This document shows positions 27,006 through 36,335 of a DNA stretch of 64,000 nucleotides, one piece after another (within the stretch, counting starts at the first letter, position 1; each line of letters opens with the position of its first letter). Below the pieces are notes generated by a model that was not told the DNA's origin, ran no database searches, and saw nothing but the letters and a program-made list of their open reading frames with translations. Position numbers and translations under genes: made by a program. Source of the stretch: Fodinibius salicampi (GTDB taxonomy: Bacteria; Bacteroidota; Rhodothermia; Balneolales; Balneolaceae); the NCBI RefSeq assembly GCF_039545095.1, contig NZ_BAABRS010000001.1:1302001-1366000 (forward strand), given 5' to 3'.

Positions 27006-29948
27006 TCAAATCCTCAGTGCCATCGTCCATTTTGTTCCCCTTTTCTCTTCGGTTTCCAGCTGAAGATCTGCTTTAATTTGTTCAGCTCTGTTTCGAATGC
27101 TCTTAATTCCCTTACCTTCCCGCTTGCCGGACGATTGCTGAATACCCTGTCCGTTATCCTGTACTACCAGTTTAAGAAGATTCCCTTCCATCTCAAAAAT
27201 CACCTTTACCTTATCTGCCTTTGAATGGCGCGCCGCATTTACGGTCATTTCCTTGAAAATAAGCCACAGGTGCTGGCGCAGCTCCAAGTCCAGAGGCTGG
27301 TCGATATCCGTATCTATATCCAGCTCGTATGCTATATCTTTACTCTCGAATAAATCCGATGCAAAACGGCGGCACTTGGAAAGCAGGTCTATCCAATCAT
27401 CTTTTTCCGGGTCAATGGACCAGATAATGTCCGTTATTTTCTCCTTGGCCTCACTGGCACTTTCTGATATTAAGCTCACAAAGCGATCAGCCTGCTGCTC
27501 ATCCGGCACCTGACGAATAGCCTGGGCAAAATAGGTAATGGAACTCAGCGTGGCACTGACCTCATCGTGTAGGTCGCTGGCAATGCGGTTGCGAATGCGC
27601 TGCTCGCGTAAAATCCGGTTAATTCTAACCCTGTGAATACCATACAGGATACCGCCAATGAGAAGCACATACAGGGCGTAGGCCCACCATGTGCGATACC
27701 ACGGGGGAAGTACTGCAAAAGAAAATGTATCCGCTTTACTGACCGTACCATACACATCCCTGGCGCGCACGTGAAAAGTATAGTCTCCTTCCGGAATATT
27801 TGTATAATCTTTCTGCACTTCGGAGGTCCAGTCGCTCCATCCCTCTTCAAAACCTTCCAACCACACCTGGTAGCGTGTTGCAGAAGGTTCTTTATATTGT
27901 GCCGCCGCATATTGGAACCGAAGCTCGTTATCCTCGTATTCCAGCTCATATCCTTCATTCTTTAAATCGGCATTAATTAGCGAGTCGCCCCGGACGTATA
28001 CCCCGCGGACATGCGTCTTGAACGGCTCCGGTGGATTTCCCTGCAGATAGGGATCTTTAGACGGATCGTACTGGATAATGCCGTCATCGGTGGCCATCCA
28101 TATCAAACCACTTTCATGGGCATAGATGCGATTCACTTGGTTGGCGTCGATACGCTTGAGGCCCGCCTCGGCAAAACGATACCTATCTTTTTCTTTGAGC
28201 AACACTTGGTGCTCCCGGTTGGACCGTACCCAGATATTACCCTCTGCATCCTCTTCCATGAGAAAAATCTGTCGCTCGGGATCGGCCATCTCTTCTCCGA
28301 ACCGGGGATCACGGATCAGTGAATCCCCAGCCGCATCATAGTGGTACAAGCCTGCGGAACTGCCGATTACGGCCTCCCCGGAAATATTAGACACCCGCAA
28401 GCTTCGGTTTTCCTGATCATGTGGAACCTCATAATGATGCAGGAAATTCTCAAAATTCATTAGTGAATCAAAAAATGTGCTCTCAATACGAAAAACTCCG
28501 CTCTGGATGGTGCCAACCCAAACATCTCCATCTCGTTCTTCAATCAAGGATGATATTTCGTAGCCAAACTCTTCATCGGAAAAGACTAGCTTATGACTTG
28601 CATCAAAGACCTGAAGTCGGCTTCGACCCAGTACAAGATATATATTTTTATCACGATGATAAGCTTGTACAAACTGCACACTTGAACTCTCAAAAAGCTT
28701 TACCGCTTTTCCTTCACTAATCTGATACAAACTATTATCACAATTAATCAGTAGGTTATCTCCGTATTGCGTAATGCTGTTACACCGGATAGACTGATCA
28801 AAAAGGGGTTCAAATTGTGTGTTTGGGCTGGCACTGCTTTTTTTCTGCTTAATATCTAATCGAAAAAGTCCTTCATTGGTAGCTGCATATAGATCATTAC
28901 GAAAAACAGTTAAATCAATTACTGTGCCCGGCAAGCCACTTCGCTCATCAAGATAAGAAATGGGGTTCATGGGTTCTATAACACTCAGTCCATTGCCCAG
29001 TGCCACCCAAACGTTATTAGCCTGATCCAAAAACAGTGAGTGCACCTGATCACTGGCCAGACCGCTTTCGCTGTCTATTTTTCGAAGCAGTCGCCCAGCT
29101 TGATCAACCTGCACAATACCCCCGTTGAGCGTTCCAAAAAGGTAGCTATCATCGGGCAACTGGATTCCGGTATAGACCTTGTTGTTTACCAAAAAGCCAT
29201 CCACTGTCGATTCCAGTGGAATTAAATGAGTACCATCAAAAACTGATAAGCCCTCAGTTCGATCTGCAACCAGCCAGCTGTCATCACCATGGGGAAGCAT
29301 AGCATTAACGTCGCGGTCTATAAATTGGTTGCTATTGGGCACAGGTACCAGGCTGTTATTTTCTACAGTATATAACCCTTCCCCAGTATCAGATAGTATT
29401 ATTTCGTCCCTTACTTTAAAACTCCTTCGAAATGCATTCTTAGGCTTATATATATTAATAGCATCATTCTTTTCATTGTATAGAGCCTCACCACCATCAA
29501 AGAAAGTAGCTCCCTTGTGAGTAATTACATTCCAGATATTTAAAATCTTAGAGCCTGAATCAGGTATCGCAGGTACCAAAGAATGATATTTTAAGGCGAT
29601 AGAAGTATCAGCTGGTGGCTTCTCTAAGTAACCAAACGAGCCAACTCCACCAACAAATATTTTATTGTCACTGCCTCTCCTAATGGACAAGGCTCGATTA
29701 TTTTCGATTTGGATCGCTTGCCACCGCACCCCGTCATATTCCAGCACCTCCCCTACATTGGCAACATAGATAATTCCACTGGTATCTTGGGCGATGTCCC
29801 AATTTTGAATATAGCTGTCATATTCCTGATCAGAATAATTTTGTATAGGTGGATAAGAATAAGTTTGAACATTTTTATTTTGACCAAACATAGCATAGCT
29901 ATGAAGCAAGAATACAAATATACCTATCCCTATTTTTTGTACATCCAC
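27006..29948 (-). CDS. Propeller sensor histidine kinase (two-component, NarL type)
   Basis: A 980-residue membrane sensor. A signal peptide (LLHSYAMFGQ) leads into a periplasmic beta-propeller built from two-component regulator propeller repeats (about residues 40-670), a Y_Y_Y domain (about 680-745; YEDNELRFQYAAAQYKEPSATRY), one transmembrane helix (about 752-775) and a HisKA_3/HATPase unit. The phosphoacceptor is His794 in ASDLHDEVSATL; the ATP-binding boxes are EMTVNAARHSKA, QDNGQGI and GKGIKSIRNRAEQI. Unlike hybrid two-component systems of Bacteroides, the regulator is a separate protein, encoded just downstream. The start is GTG (29948). Such sensors usually read sugars or other small ligands; none can be named. 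Confidence 0.93.
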   Translation of the reverse strand: MDVQKIGIGIFVFLLHSYAMFGQNKNVQTYSYPPIQNYSDQEYDSYIQNWDIAQDTSGIIYVANVGEVLEYDGVRWQAIQIENNRALSIRRGSDNKIFVGGVGSFGYLEKPPADTSIALKYHSLVPAIPDSGSKILNIWNVITHKGATFFDGGEALYNEKNDAINIYKPKNAFRRSFKVRDEIILSDTGEGLYTVENNSLVPVPNSNQFIDRDVNAMLPHGDDSWLVADRTEGLSVFDGTHLIPLESTVDGFLVNNKVYTGIQLPDDSYLFGTLNGGIVQVDQAGRLLRKIDSESGLASDQVHSLFLDQANNVWVALGNGLSVIEPMNPISYLDERSGLPGTVIDLTVFRNDLYAATNEGLFRLDIKQKKSSASPNTQFEPLFDQSIRCNSITQYGDNLLINCDNSLYQISEGKAVKLFESSSVQFVQAYHRDKNIYLVLGRSRLQVFDASHKLVFSDEEFGYEISSLIEERDGDVWVGTIQSGVFRIESTFFDSLMNFENFLHHYEVPHDQENRSLRVSNISGEAVIGSSAGLYHYDAAGDSLIRDPRFGEEMADPERQIFLMEEDAEGNIWVRSNREHQVLLKEKDRYRFAEAGLKRIDANQVNRIYAHESGLIWMATDDGIIQYDPSKDPYLQGNPPEPFKTHVRGVYVRGDSLINADLKNEGYELEYEDNELRFQYAAAQYKEPSATRYQVWLEGFEEGWSDWTSEVQKDYTNIPEGDYTFHVRARDVYGTVSKADTFSFAVLPPWYRTWWAYALYVLLIGGILYGIHRVRINRILREQRIRNRIASDLHDEVSATLSSITYFAQAIRQVPDEQQADRFVSLISESASEAKEKITDIIWSIDPEKDDWIDLLSKCRRFASDLFESKDIAYELDIDTDIDQPLDLELRQHLWLIFKEMTVNAARHSKADKVKVIFEMEGNLLKLVVQDNGQGIQQSSGKREGKGIKSIRNRAEQIKADLQLETEEKRGTKWTMALRI

Positions 29949-29993
29949 CTAATCTTCTATTGATTAATTCCGAAAACTATTACTTAGTATGAT

Positions 29994-30347
29994 TTAATAG
30001 TCCTTATCGTCTCTAGGATCCTTAAGCTCGATATCCTCATCTTTTCCTTCAAATCCCCAGTCTTCTTTGAGCTCTGAAAGAATCAGATGATAGGTAAAAA
30101 TATCGAAATCCGTTTGGGTCTGGATACTACTCGCTGAAAAAACAGTAATATAGTTGCGGAAAATAGTCTTAATATCTTTTTGTTTAGGCACACGAAAGTC
30201 CAGGCGTATATTACCCAAATCCCCTTTGGGTATTACGGCTCCCTTTTTCGGTTTCAGCTTTTTAAACGGCTTTTGGCTTCCCTTTTTCTTCACCAACCGG
30301 TACTCAACCTCAAAATCCAGGTCATTTATAATTTTCCTTTCTTTCAT
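29994..30347 (-). CDS. Small hypothetical protein
   Basis: A 117-residue soluble protein that I do not recognise. It has a Lys-rich middle (KKGSQKPFKKLKPKKGAVIPKGD), a beta-rich segment (LGNIRLDFRVPKQKD) and a charged C-terminus rich in Asp and Lys. The ATG at 30347 is preceded by a good promoter match at 30385-30416, which supports its being a real, separately transcribed gene. It lies just upstream of the sensor kinase on the same strand. Confidence 0.6.
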   Translation of the reverse strand: MKERKIINDLDFEVEYRLVKKKGSQKPFKKLKPKKGAVIPKGDLGNIRLDFRVPKQKDIKTIFRNYITVFSASSIQTQTDFDIFTYHLILSELKEDWGFEGKDEDIELKDPRDDKDY

Positions 30348-30384
30348 TTAGGTCTCTTGTATTGATTTGTATTATTTATTTTAA

Positions 30385-30416
30385 CAAACGTACTGATCTC
30401 CCTGCTTTCGCCTCAA
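30385..30416 (-). promoter_or_regulatory. Bacteroidota-type promoter for the gene at 29994-30347
   Basis: On the minus strand this reads TTG, a 21-base spacer and TACGTTTG, matching the Bacteroidota consensus TTG / TAnnTTTG. The predicted transcript start is about 30 bases before the ATG at 30347. Confidence 0.5.
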
Positions 30417-30528
30417 GCTAACAGGCTCTTATACTATTAAAAAGAAAATCTTTTTACAAAGCTTTTTTGGTGAGCGTAACTTAATATTTTAATATTTTTT
30501 GGATCATTATTTATTAGATTCAAAAAAC

Positions 30529-30558
30529 TTGTTTATATAGAATACAATAGTAAAATTG
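30529..30558 (+). promoter_or_regulatory. Possible promoter for the gene at 30580
   Basis: TTG (30529-30531), a 19-base spacer and TAAAATTG (30551-30558) match the Bacteroidota promoter pattern except for one base in the -7 element. It lies about 22 bases before the ATG at 30580. Confidence 0.35.
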
Positions 30559-30579
30559 TATAATTAATAAACTCGTTTA

Positions 30580-32001
30580 ATGCCAGATGCCACAATCATA
30601 GGATCGGGTCCCAATGGATTAGCTTCCGCTATCCGCCTTGCCCAAGAGGGACTATCCGTAACGATCTATGAAAAAGCGGATACCATCGGTGGAGGAACCC
30701 GAACCCGGGAACTGACGCAGCCAGGATTCAAGCACGATATATGCTCGGCCATTCATCCCATGGCGAAAGCCTCTCCGTTTCTAAAATCCTTGCCCCTGGA
30801 AGATTACGGTCTCGCATGGATACAGCCCGATGTACCCGTTGCCCATCCTTTGGATGAGCAGTCGGCTGCAGCTCTATTCCGATCCCTCGACAGAACTGTG
30901 GAGCACCTGGGCAGGGACGGGAAAAAGTACCGAAAATTAGTTGGTACGCTTCTCAACTCCTGGGAAAAATTATCAACCGATATTTTAGCTCCCTTTTCTC
31001 TGACCCCGTCCCACCCCCTGCTGATGGCCCGATTTGGGCTACAGGCGCTTCGGTCGGCCGAAGGACTTGCGAAAAGGTTTACTACCCCAAAAGGCCGGGC
31101 GCTGTTTGCTGGTTTGGCCGGACACGGCATGCTATCTTTTAATAAAACAGCCTCTGCCGGTATTCCCCTGGTGTTGGGAATATCCGCTCACAAAGTAGGA
31201 TGGCCGCTGCCCAAAGGCGGATCTCATGCCATAACGAAAGCGATGGCGGCCTACTTCGAATCACTGGGTGGCACCATAAAAACAGGTACAGAAATACATA
31301 CAGTTGATCAGCTTCCTGATTCCAAAACCGTATTTTTTAACACAACGCCAAATCAAATTCTTAGCATTGCCGGGGATAAACTTTCCCAAAAGTATTCAAA
31401 TAAACTCCGCCGATATCAACATGGATGCGGGGTTTTCAAACTCGATTTAGCCCTTAGTGAACCTATTCCATGGAAGGACAGCATTTGTCGTAGAGCAGGA
31501 ACCGTACATGTGGGCGGAACCTTTAAAGAAATTGCAAGCTCGGAAGCAGCTACAAACAGTGGTCGGCATCCTGAAAAACCATACGTATTGGTTGCCCAGC
31601 AAAGTTTATTTGATGACAGTCGGGCCCCCTCCGGCAAGCATACCTGTTGGGCCTATTGCCACGTACCCAATGGCGCTAACAAAGATATGACCAATCCCAT
31701 ATTAAATCAGATTGAACGATTCGCACCCGGCTTCCGCGACTGTATTATTGCACAACATGCGATGAATACGGTTGCCATGGAAACATACAACCCGAATTAT
31801 ATAGGGGGCGATATCAACGGGGGAAAACAGGATATAACGCAACTCTTTACGCGTCCGGCGGGGCTATTTGATCCGTACCATATTCCTGAAACAAACTTCT
31901 ACATCTGTTCGTCCTCTACTCCTCCCGGTGGGGGCGTACATGGCATGTGCGGCTATCATGCAGCAGGATCTGCCTTAAGGCAGGAATTCAGCAATCAGTA
32001 A
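30580..32001 (+). CDS. Phytoene dehydrogenase-related FAD oxidoreductase
   Basis: A 473-residue CrtI/CrtO-like flavoprotein. The N-terminal dinucleotide motif IIGSGPNGLASAIRLAQEG is followed by VTIYEKADTIGGGTRTREL, as in phytoene desaturases and related carotenoid oxidases and isomerases. The C-terminus SSTPPGGGVHGMCGYHAAGSAL is the conserved FAD-binding end of the family. It may act in the carotenoid pathway suggested by genes at 40235-43433 and 51480, but it stands apart from them, and relatives also act on retinol-like substrates. A promoter-like element is just upstream. Confidence 0.85.
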   Translation: MPDATIIGSGPNGLASAIRLAQEGLSVTIYEKADTIGGGTRTRELTQPGFKHDICSAIHPMAKASPFLKSLPLEDYGLAWIQPDVPVAHPLDEQSAAALFRSLDRTVEHLGRDGKKYRKLVGTLLNSWEKLSTDILAPFSLTPSHPLLMARFGLQALRSAEGLAKRFTTPKGRALFAGLAGHGMLSFNKTASAGIPLVLGISAHKVGWPLPKGGSHAITKAMAAYFESLGGTIKTGTEIHTVDQLPDSKTVFFNTTPNQILSIAGDKLSQKYSNKLRRYQHGCGVFKLDLALSEPIPWKDSICRRAGTVHVGGTFKEIASSEAATNSGRHPEKPYVLVAQQSLFDDSRAPSGKHTCWAYCHVPNGANKDMTNPILNQIERFAPGFRDCIIAQHAMNTVAMETYNPNYIGGDINGGKQDITQLFTRPAGLFDPYHIPETNFYICSSSTPPGGGVHGMCGYHAAGSALRQEFSNQ

Positions 32002-32069
32002 ACAGTGGGCAGTTATCATTCTACTTTGTAAGAGATTGTTTAGAAAAGTTTTTAGGTCACTGTTTACTG
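31996..32069. repeat. CAGTNNN heptamer repeats and distant inverted repeat
   Basis: CAGTAAA-CAGTGGG-CAGTTAT (31996-32016) is a short run of degenerate heptamers starting over the stop codon of the upstream gene. The first 12 bases (CAGTAAACAGTG) recur as a perfect inverted copy at 32058-32069, 50 bases away. The pair lies between two convergent genes and could form a long-loop hairpin. Confidence 0.5.
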
Positions 32070-32079
32070 GCACCCTGTT

Positions 32080-32826
32080 TCACTGAACTTCTAGATATCC
32101 TTCTTCCGCCTCTCCCCTCCGCAGCTGATTTGCCCACTGGTGAGCCAGCCGGGTTGTCCGTGGCAGCTTATATTTGGTCAGTGTTTTCATGGCAATAGAA
32201 TACGCATCATCAAAAGAGAGCTTATGTCCCGGTGATACATAGATAGGATTCACCTCAGTCCGGCTTCGTAATGCGATTCCAACTTTTTCGCCCTTATCGA
32301 TAAGAGCAGCATAGGCTCCTTTCTCCAATGCTAACTCAGCGTGTGATCCGGTCAAAATATTTTTGGCAGAACCTATGGTCGGATGATCAATTTCTATCCC
32401 AAAATGAGTGGCTATACCCATTCTGCGCGGATGCGCAATTCCATGTCCGTCTAAAATCAATACATCCGGCTTTATCTGGAGCTGGTGCCATGCTTTCCAC
32501 AGTACAGGTATTTCCCGAAAAGCAAGCAGGCCCGGGATATAAGGAAAGCTCGTCTGGTCCGAAACCAGTGAACGGGCTACAGGCTCTAAGCTAGCCAATT
32601 CAAGTACAACGATCGCAGCGTGCATCCAATCCGATCCCCTGTCAAATGAGATATCAGCTCCGGCAACTAATTTTGGTGCGGCAGATAGTGCTTCCAGAGA
32701 AATCTTTTCCCGCAATTGCTGCTGAAGTTTTTTGGCTTCCGATGGACTGATTGTTTTATAAAAATCCAGTGGGTTATCCGGCATAACACTCAAATTATTC
32801 GACAAAAATTTGTTATATAGTTCCAT
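32080..32826 (-). CDS. nfi: Endonuclease V (deoxyinosine 3'-endonuclease)
   Basis: A 248-residue DNA-repair nuclease that cuts near deaminated adenine (inosine). Family motifs are visible: the first metal-binding Asp in VAGADISFDRG, the wedge segment FPYIPGLLAFREIP, and the catalytic Asp in LILDGHGIAHPRRMGIATHFG, with the later ALRSRTEVNPIYVSPGHKLSFDDA also typical. The ATG at 32826 gives about 14 extra residues compared with a second ATG (MPDNPLDF); either may be used. It converges with the CrtI-like gene and is divergent from the decarboxylase at 32859. Confidence 0.93.
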   Translation of the reverse strand: MELYNKFLSNNLSVMPDNPLDFYKTISPSEAKKLQQQLREKISLEALSAAPKLVAGADISFDRGSDWMHAAIVVLELASLEPVARSLVSDQTSFPYIPGLLAFREIPVLWKAWHQLQIKPDVLILDGHGIAHPRRMGIATHFGIEIDHPTIGSAKNILTGSHAELALEKGAYAALIDKGEKVGIALRSRTEVNPIYVSPGHKLSFDDAYSIAMKTLTKYKLPRTTRLAHQWANQLRRGEAEEGYLEVQ

Positions 32827-32858
32827 TAGTAACTACTAAAAAGAGATTTAATAATAAG

Positions 32859-34283
32859 ATGGACAATAACGAATTTCGCAAACATGCTCATAAATTGGTT
32901 GACTGGATGGCAGACTATTTTGAAGAAGTCGAAGATTACCCGGTCAAACCCAACGTTCAACCTAGTGATATTTTAGAACAACTCCCGGAATCGGCTCCGA
33001 AGAAACAGGGAGACTTTCAAAAAATATTTAAGGATTTTGAAGAAATAATTATGCCCGGTATGACTCACTGGGAAAGTCCCAACTTTATGGGATATTTTCC
33101 TGCTAACAAAAGCTATCCCTCGGTACTGGCCGAAATGCTTACCGCCACCCTGGGAGCCCAATGCATGAGTTGGTTGACGTCTCCCGCTGCAACAGAGCTT
33201 GAAGAGCGATCCATGGAATGGCTCCGAAAGTTACTTGCCTTGCCCAATTCCTTTACCGGCGTCATACAAAGTACGGCCTCTACCTCTACTCTTTGTGCCC
33301 TGCTGATGGCCCGCGAGCGAACAACGGATTTCGATATCAATGAAAATGGATTTATGGAGAATGAAAGATTGACGGTCTATTGCTCCTCAGAGACTCACTC
33401 CTCTATTGAAAAGGACGTTAAAATTGCCGGATTCGGCCGAAAAAATCTCCGGAAAATTCCAGTTGACGATGAGTTTGCCATGCAGCCGGAGAAACTTGAA
33501 AAAGCAATTCAAGAAGATCTACAAAACGGCAGGAAACCAACGGCCGTGGTGGCAACAATCGGTACTACCGGTTCTACAGCTATTGATCCCCTAAAAGAGA
33601 TTGGGAAACTTTGCTCTGACTATGACCTGTTTCTTCATGTGGACGCTGCCTATGCGGGCACGGCCCTGCTGTTGCCAGAGATGCGATGGATGAATAACGG
33701 CATAGAGCATGCCGACTCCTTTGTATTCAATCCTCATAAATGGATGTTTACTAATTTCGACTGTTCAGCCTTTTTTGTCCGAGATGAAGATCTGTTAGTG
33801 CAAACACTAGGAATTATGCCCGAATACCTGAAAACACCAGAAGACCAGCGGGTTAAGAATTACCGCGACTGGGGAATTCCGCTGGGACGACGCTTTCGTG
33901 CCCTAAAGCTCTGGTTTGTCCTGCGAAGCTTCGGGAGAGAAGGGTTACAGAAAATAATAAGACATCATATTGCCCTGGCACAAAATTTAGAGGAGGAAAT
34001 CAATCAGCACCCAGATTTTGAACTCTTGGCCCCTGTTCCACTGAATACGCTTTGTTTTCGTTTTCAGCCATCCCATATTTCTGATGAACAAAAGTTGAAT
34101 GAATTAAATAAACGGCTGCTTAATCAGATACAACAAAGCGGTGAACTTTTTCTTACACACACTACCCTCAAAGATAAGTATACCATCCGCATGGTAATAG
34201 GAAATACAAATGTGGAACAGCGACACGTAGAAAAGGCCTGGAATTTAATCCAATCGCTGGCGGCGAAACTTATTACCCGTTAA
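32859..34283 (+). CDS. Group II pyridoxal-dependent amino acid decarboxylase
   Basis: A 474-residue PLP enzyme of the aromatic-L-amino-acid decarboxylase family. Diagnostic segments are PNFMGYFPANKSYPSVLAEM, the cofactor-contacting HVDAAYAGTALLLPE, and the lysine that forms the Schiff base in FNPHKWMFTNFDCS. The length is normal for the family. Likely products are aromatic amines such as tyramine or tryptamine, but the exact substrate cannot be read from the sequence. It is divergent from the nfi gene with only 32 bases between the starts, and is followed at 64 bases by an SDR gene on the same strand. Confidence 0.9.
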   Translation: MDNNEFRKHAHKLVDWMADYFEEVEDYPVKPNVQPSDILEQLPESAPKKQGDFQKIFKDFEEIIMPGMTHWESPNFMGYFPANKSYPSVLAEMLTATLGAQCMSWLTSPAATELEERSMEWLRKLLALPNSFTGVIQSTASTSTLCALLMARERTTDFDINENGFMENERLTVYCSSETHSSIEKDVKIAGFGRKNLRKIPVDDEFAMQPEKLEKAIQEDLQNGRKPTAVVATIGTTGSTAIDPLKEIGKLCSDYDLFLHVDAAYAGTALLLPEMRWMNNGIEHADSFVFNPHKWMFTNFDCSAFFVRDEDLLVQTLGIMPEYLKTPEDQRVKNYRDWGIPLGRRFRALKLWFVLRSFGREGLQKIIRHHIALAQNLEEEINQHPDFELLAPVPLNTLCFRFQPSHISDEQKLNELNKRLLNQIQQSGELFLTHTTLKDKYTIRMVIGNTNVEQRHVEKAWNLIQSLAAKLITR

Positions 34284-34347
34284 AAGACTTTACTAAATAA
34301 AGTGACAATGTCCTTCGAATTATTTTTAAAACAAAAAACCAGCTATT

Positions 34348-35052
34348 ATGAATCTATCTGATATCAATGCATTAGTTACCGGCGGGAGTTCGGGCATAGG
34401 TAAAGCTACAGCGCAGTCAATCACCGAAGCCGGTGGAAAGGTCGTAATTGCAGCTCGAAACAAAGAAAAATTAAAAGCATCTGCAGCCGAAATCGGGGCC
34501 ATACCAATCCAGTGCGATGTACGGAAAGAAAATGAAGTTATTGACCTTGTTGAAGAAACAACTAAACAGCTCGATAACTATAATGTTCTCATTAATAATG
34601 CGGGCTATGGTACATTTTCCAGGTTAGTTAATTTATCAGCGACGGATCTTGAAAGTCAGCTCAGAACGAATACGATCGGAGCAATGATGGTCGCCCGGGA
34701 GACTGCCCGATATTTTATTCAACAATCATATGGAAATATTATCAATGTTTCTTCCTCAGCCGGCAAGAAAGGATTTGAAGGAGGTACAGCCTACGTAGCA
34801 AGCAAATTTGCGCTCAGCGGCATGACCGAATGCTGGCGGTCGGAACTTCGTCCCCACAATATTCGGGTCATGCAGATTAATCCCAGTGAAGTACAGACCG
34901 AATTTTCCGAAAACGCAGGGCGCGGCAGCCGAGCCTTTAACGAAACCAAATTGATAGCTGAAGATATTGGCCAGACTATTGTGAGTATGCTTGCCCTCCC
35001 GGATCGCGGCTTTATCACTGAAACCAGTGTATGGGCTACGAATCCAAAATAA
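34348..35052 (+). CDS. Short-chain dehydrogenase/reductase
   Basis: A 234-residue classical SDR. The NAD(P)-binding motif is TGGSSGIGKA (residues about 11-20), the structural motif NNAG appears in VLINNAGYG, and the catalytic residues are Ser in NVSSSAGKKG and Tyr/Lys in AYVASKFALSG. A basic residue pair in AARNKEK after the second strand suggests NADP(H). The substrate is unknown. It follows the PLP decarboxylase on the same strand after 64 bases. Confidence 0.9.
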   Translation: MNLSDINALVTGGSSGIGKATAQSITEAGGKVVIAARNKEKLKASAAEIGAIPIQCDVRKENEVIDLVEETTKQLDNYNVLINNAGYGTFSRLVNLSATDLESQLRTNTIGAMMVARETARYFIQQSYGNIINVSSSAGKKGFEGGTAYVASKFALSGMTECWRSELRPHNIRVMQINPSEVQTEFSENAGRGSRAFNETKLIAEDIGQTIVSMLALPDRGFITETSVWATNPK

Positions 35053-35103
35053 ATACTATGCAGAGCTAAGAATAAGAGCTGGCAGGTTTGTTATTTCAGC
35101 TTT

Positions 35104-35445
35104 TTACTCCTGTTCGGGATAACATTCCGTACAGGGGCACATTGCACGCAACGTTTCCCACTGGTACATCCCATTATTATGTCCGTCGTTCCAAAAAATC
35201 TTGATCGCATGATTCCCGATCTGTTTAATATCCTCGATTTGAAATTGTTGCGTTGGTTCAACAAAAAACAGGGAACGATCGAAGGTATTCATGCTACCAT
35301 GTCCCCCACGGCAGGTTACACAGGGACAATTTTTACGGAGCCCAAAGAGGGTATATTCAGAGTGATGCCCGTCTGACCATTCTATTTCCAGGATACCTTT
35401 GCTATTAGAAACTTCAATACTTTTAGGCCGTAAATCGTGATTCAT
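35104..35445 (-). CDS. DUF971 (GBBH-like) domain protein
   Basis: A 113-residue protein of the DUF971 family, related to the N-terminal domain of gamma-butyrobetaine hydroxylase. Typical segments are IEWSDGHHSEYTLFGLRKNCPC and AIKIFWNDGHNNGMYQWETLR. Cysteines in CPCVTCRGG and MCPCTEC could bind zinc or an iron-sulfur cluster. Some DUF971 proteins are fused to or encoded with Mrp/ApbC iron-sulfur carriers; none is adjacent here. Confidence 0.85.
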   Translation of the reverse strand: MNHDLRPKSIEVSNSKGILEIEWSDGHHSEYTLFGLRKNCPCVTCRGGHGSMNTFDRSLFFVEPTQQFQIEDIKQIGNHAIKIFWNDGHNNGMYQWETLRAMCPCTECYPEQE

Positions 35446-35592
35446 AAACTTGTTTTCGTATATTTCGCGGGAGTGACTCTGTCATTAGTAAGAATTAGGA
35501 GTATATAATCTCCCTTGGAAAGAGTCTGTTTGTCGGTTTTCTCTTATATATCATATATATCGAATTCACGTTAAAATAATAAAACTAACGCT

Positions 35593-36306
35593 ATGTATTT
35601 GCTGGTCCTTATCTTGGTGATCATTCTTTTAGCTATGTTTTGGGTGGGATACCAGCGTCTGTTTCGTTTACGACACTTAAGCCGACAACGCATTATCTTC
35701 GGATTAACTACAGCGATGGTTATCCTGACCATTATGACTATCGCTAACCATCTGGGCTATCTCAGCCAGGATGTTGCTGCTAAATTTACGATGGGACTCT
35801 ACTCGGCAGCGACTGGCTTTTTTTCGGGATATGCTTTGAAACAATTCTTTCTAAAAAAAGAAGGGAGCTATATCGATTATGCCTATCGCTCTTTTTGGAC
35901 AGAAACGGCCCCTAATATTATTAGCATTATTCTAATTGCTTTCGGACTTTATCGAACACATCTCTTCACCTTCGGCCCGTTTACCGGAGTTGGCATTACC
36001 TCAGGGCTTTCGCTCATAGCCTTCGGTGCTTTTAGCCTGACCATTGGTATTGTACCTGAGTTTCGTCAAAATGGGATTCTTATTCTCGATCATTTGGTTC
36101 CATGGAAGAAAATTGTGGCTTACCGCTGGTATAATGAAGAGGTTATCCAAATCGAATATATAAATCGTAGTAACAAGCTGACTGATTTCACAACCTTTAT
36201 ACCTTCAGAAGATGAACTCACTATTGAAAGGCTGTTAACCAATCAATTGAAACAGCATGAATCCGAGAGAACTAAAGAGATAGAGAACATTAACCCCTCC
36301 TCCTGA
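35593..36306 (+). CDS. Five-helix membrane protein with C-terminal cytoplasmic domain
   Basis: A 237-residue protein with hydrophobic segments at about residues 1-18, 33-55, 66-84, 110-126 and 137-155. A soluble C-terminal domain of about 75 residues begins NGILILDHLVPWKKIVAYRW. The W-x-x-I-x-x-Y-x-W pattern in that tail resembles domains such as DUF5673, which I cannot confirm. No neighbours suggest a function; it is convergent with the CoA-binding protein gene 30 bases downstream. Confidence 0.6.
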   Translation: MYLLVLILVIILLAMFWVGYQRLFRLRHLSRQRIIFGLTTAMVILTIMTIANHLGYLSQDVAAKFTMGLYSAATGFFSGYALKQFFLKKEGSYIDYAYRSFWTETAPNIISIILIAFGLYRTHLFTFGPFTGVGITSGLSLIAFGAFSLTIGIVPEFRQNGILILDHLVPWKKIVAYRWYNEEVIQIEYINRSNKLTDFTTFIPSEDELTIERLLTNQLKQHESERTKEIENINPSS

Positions 36307-36335
36307 TATTCTTTAGTGAAAAAGTCGTCTCAATT

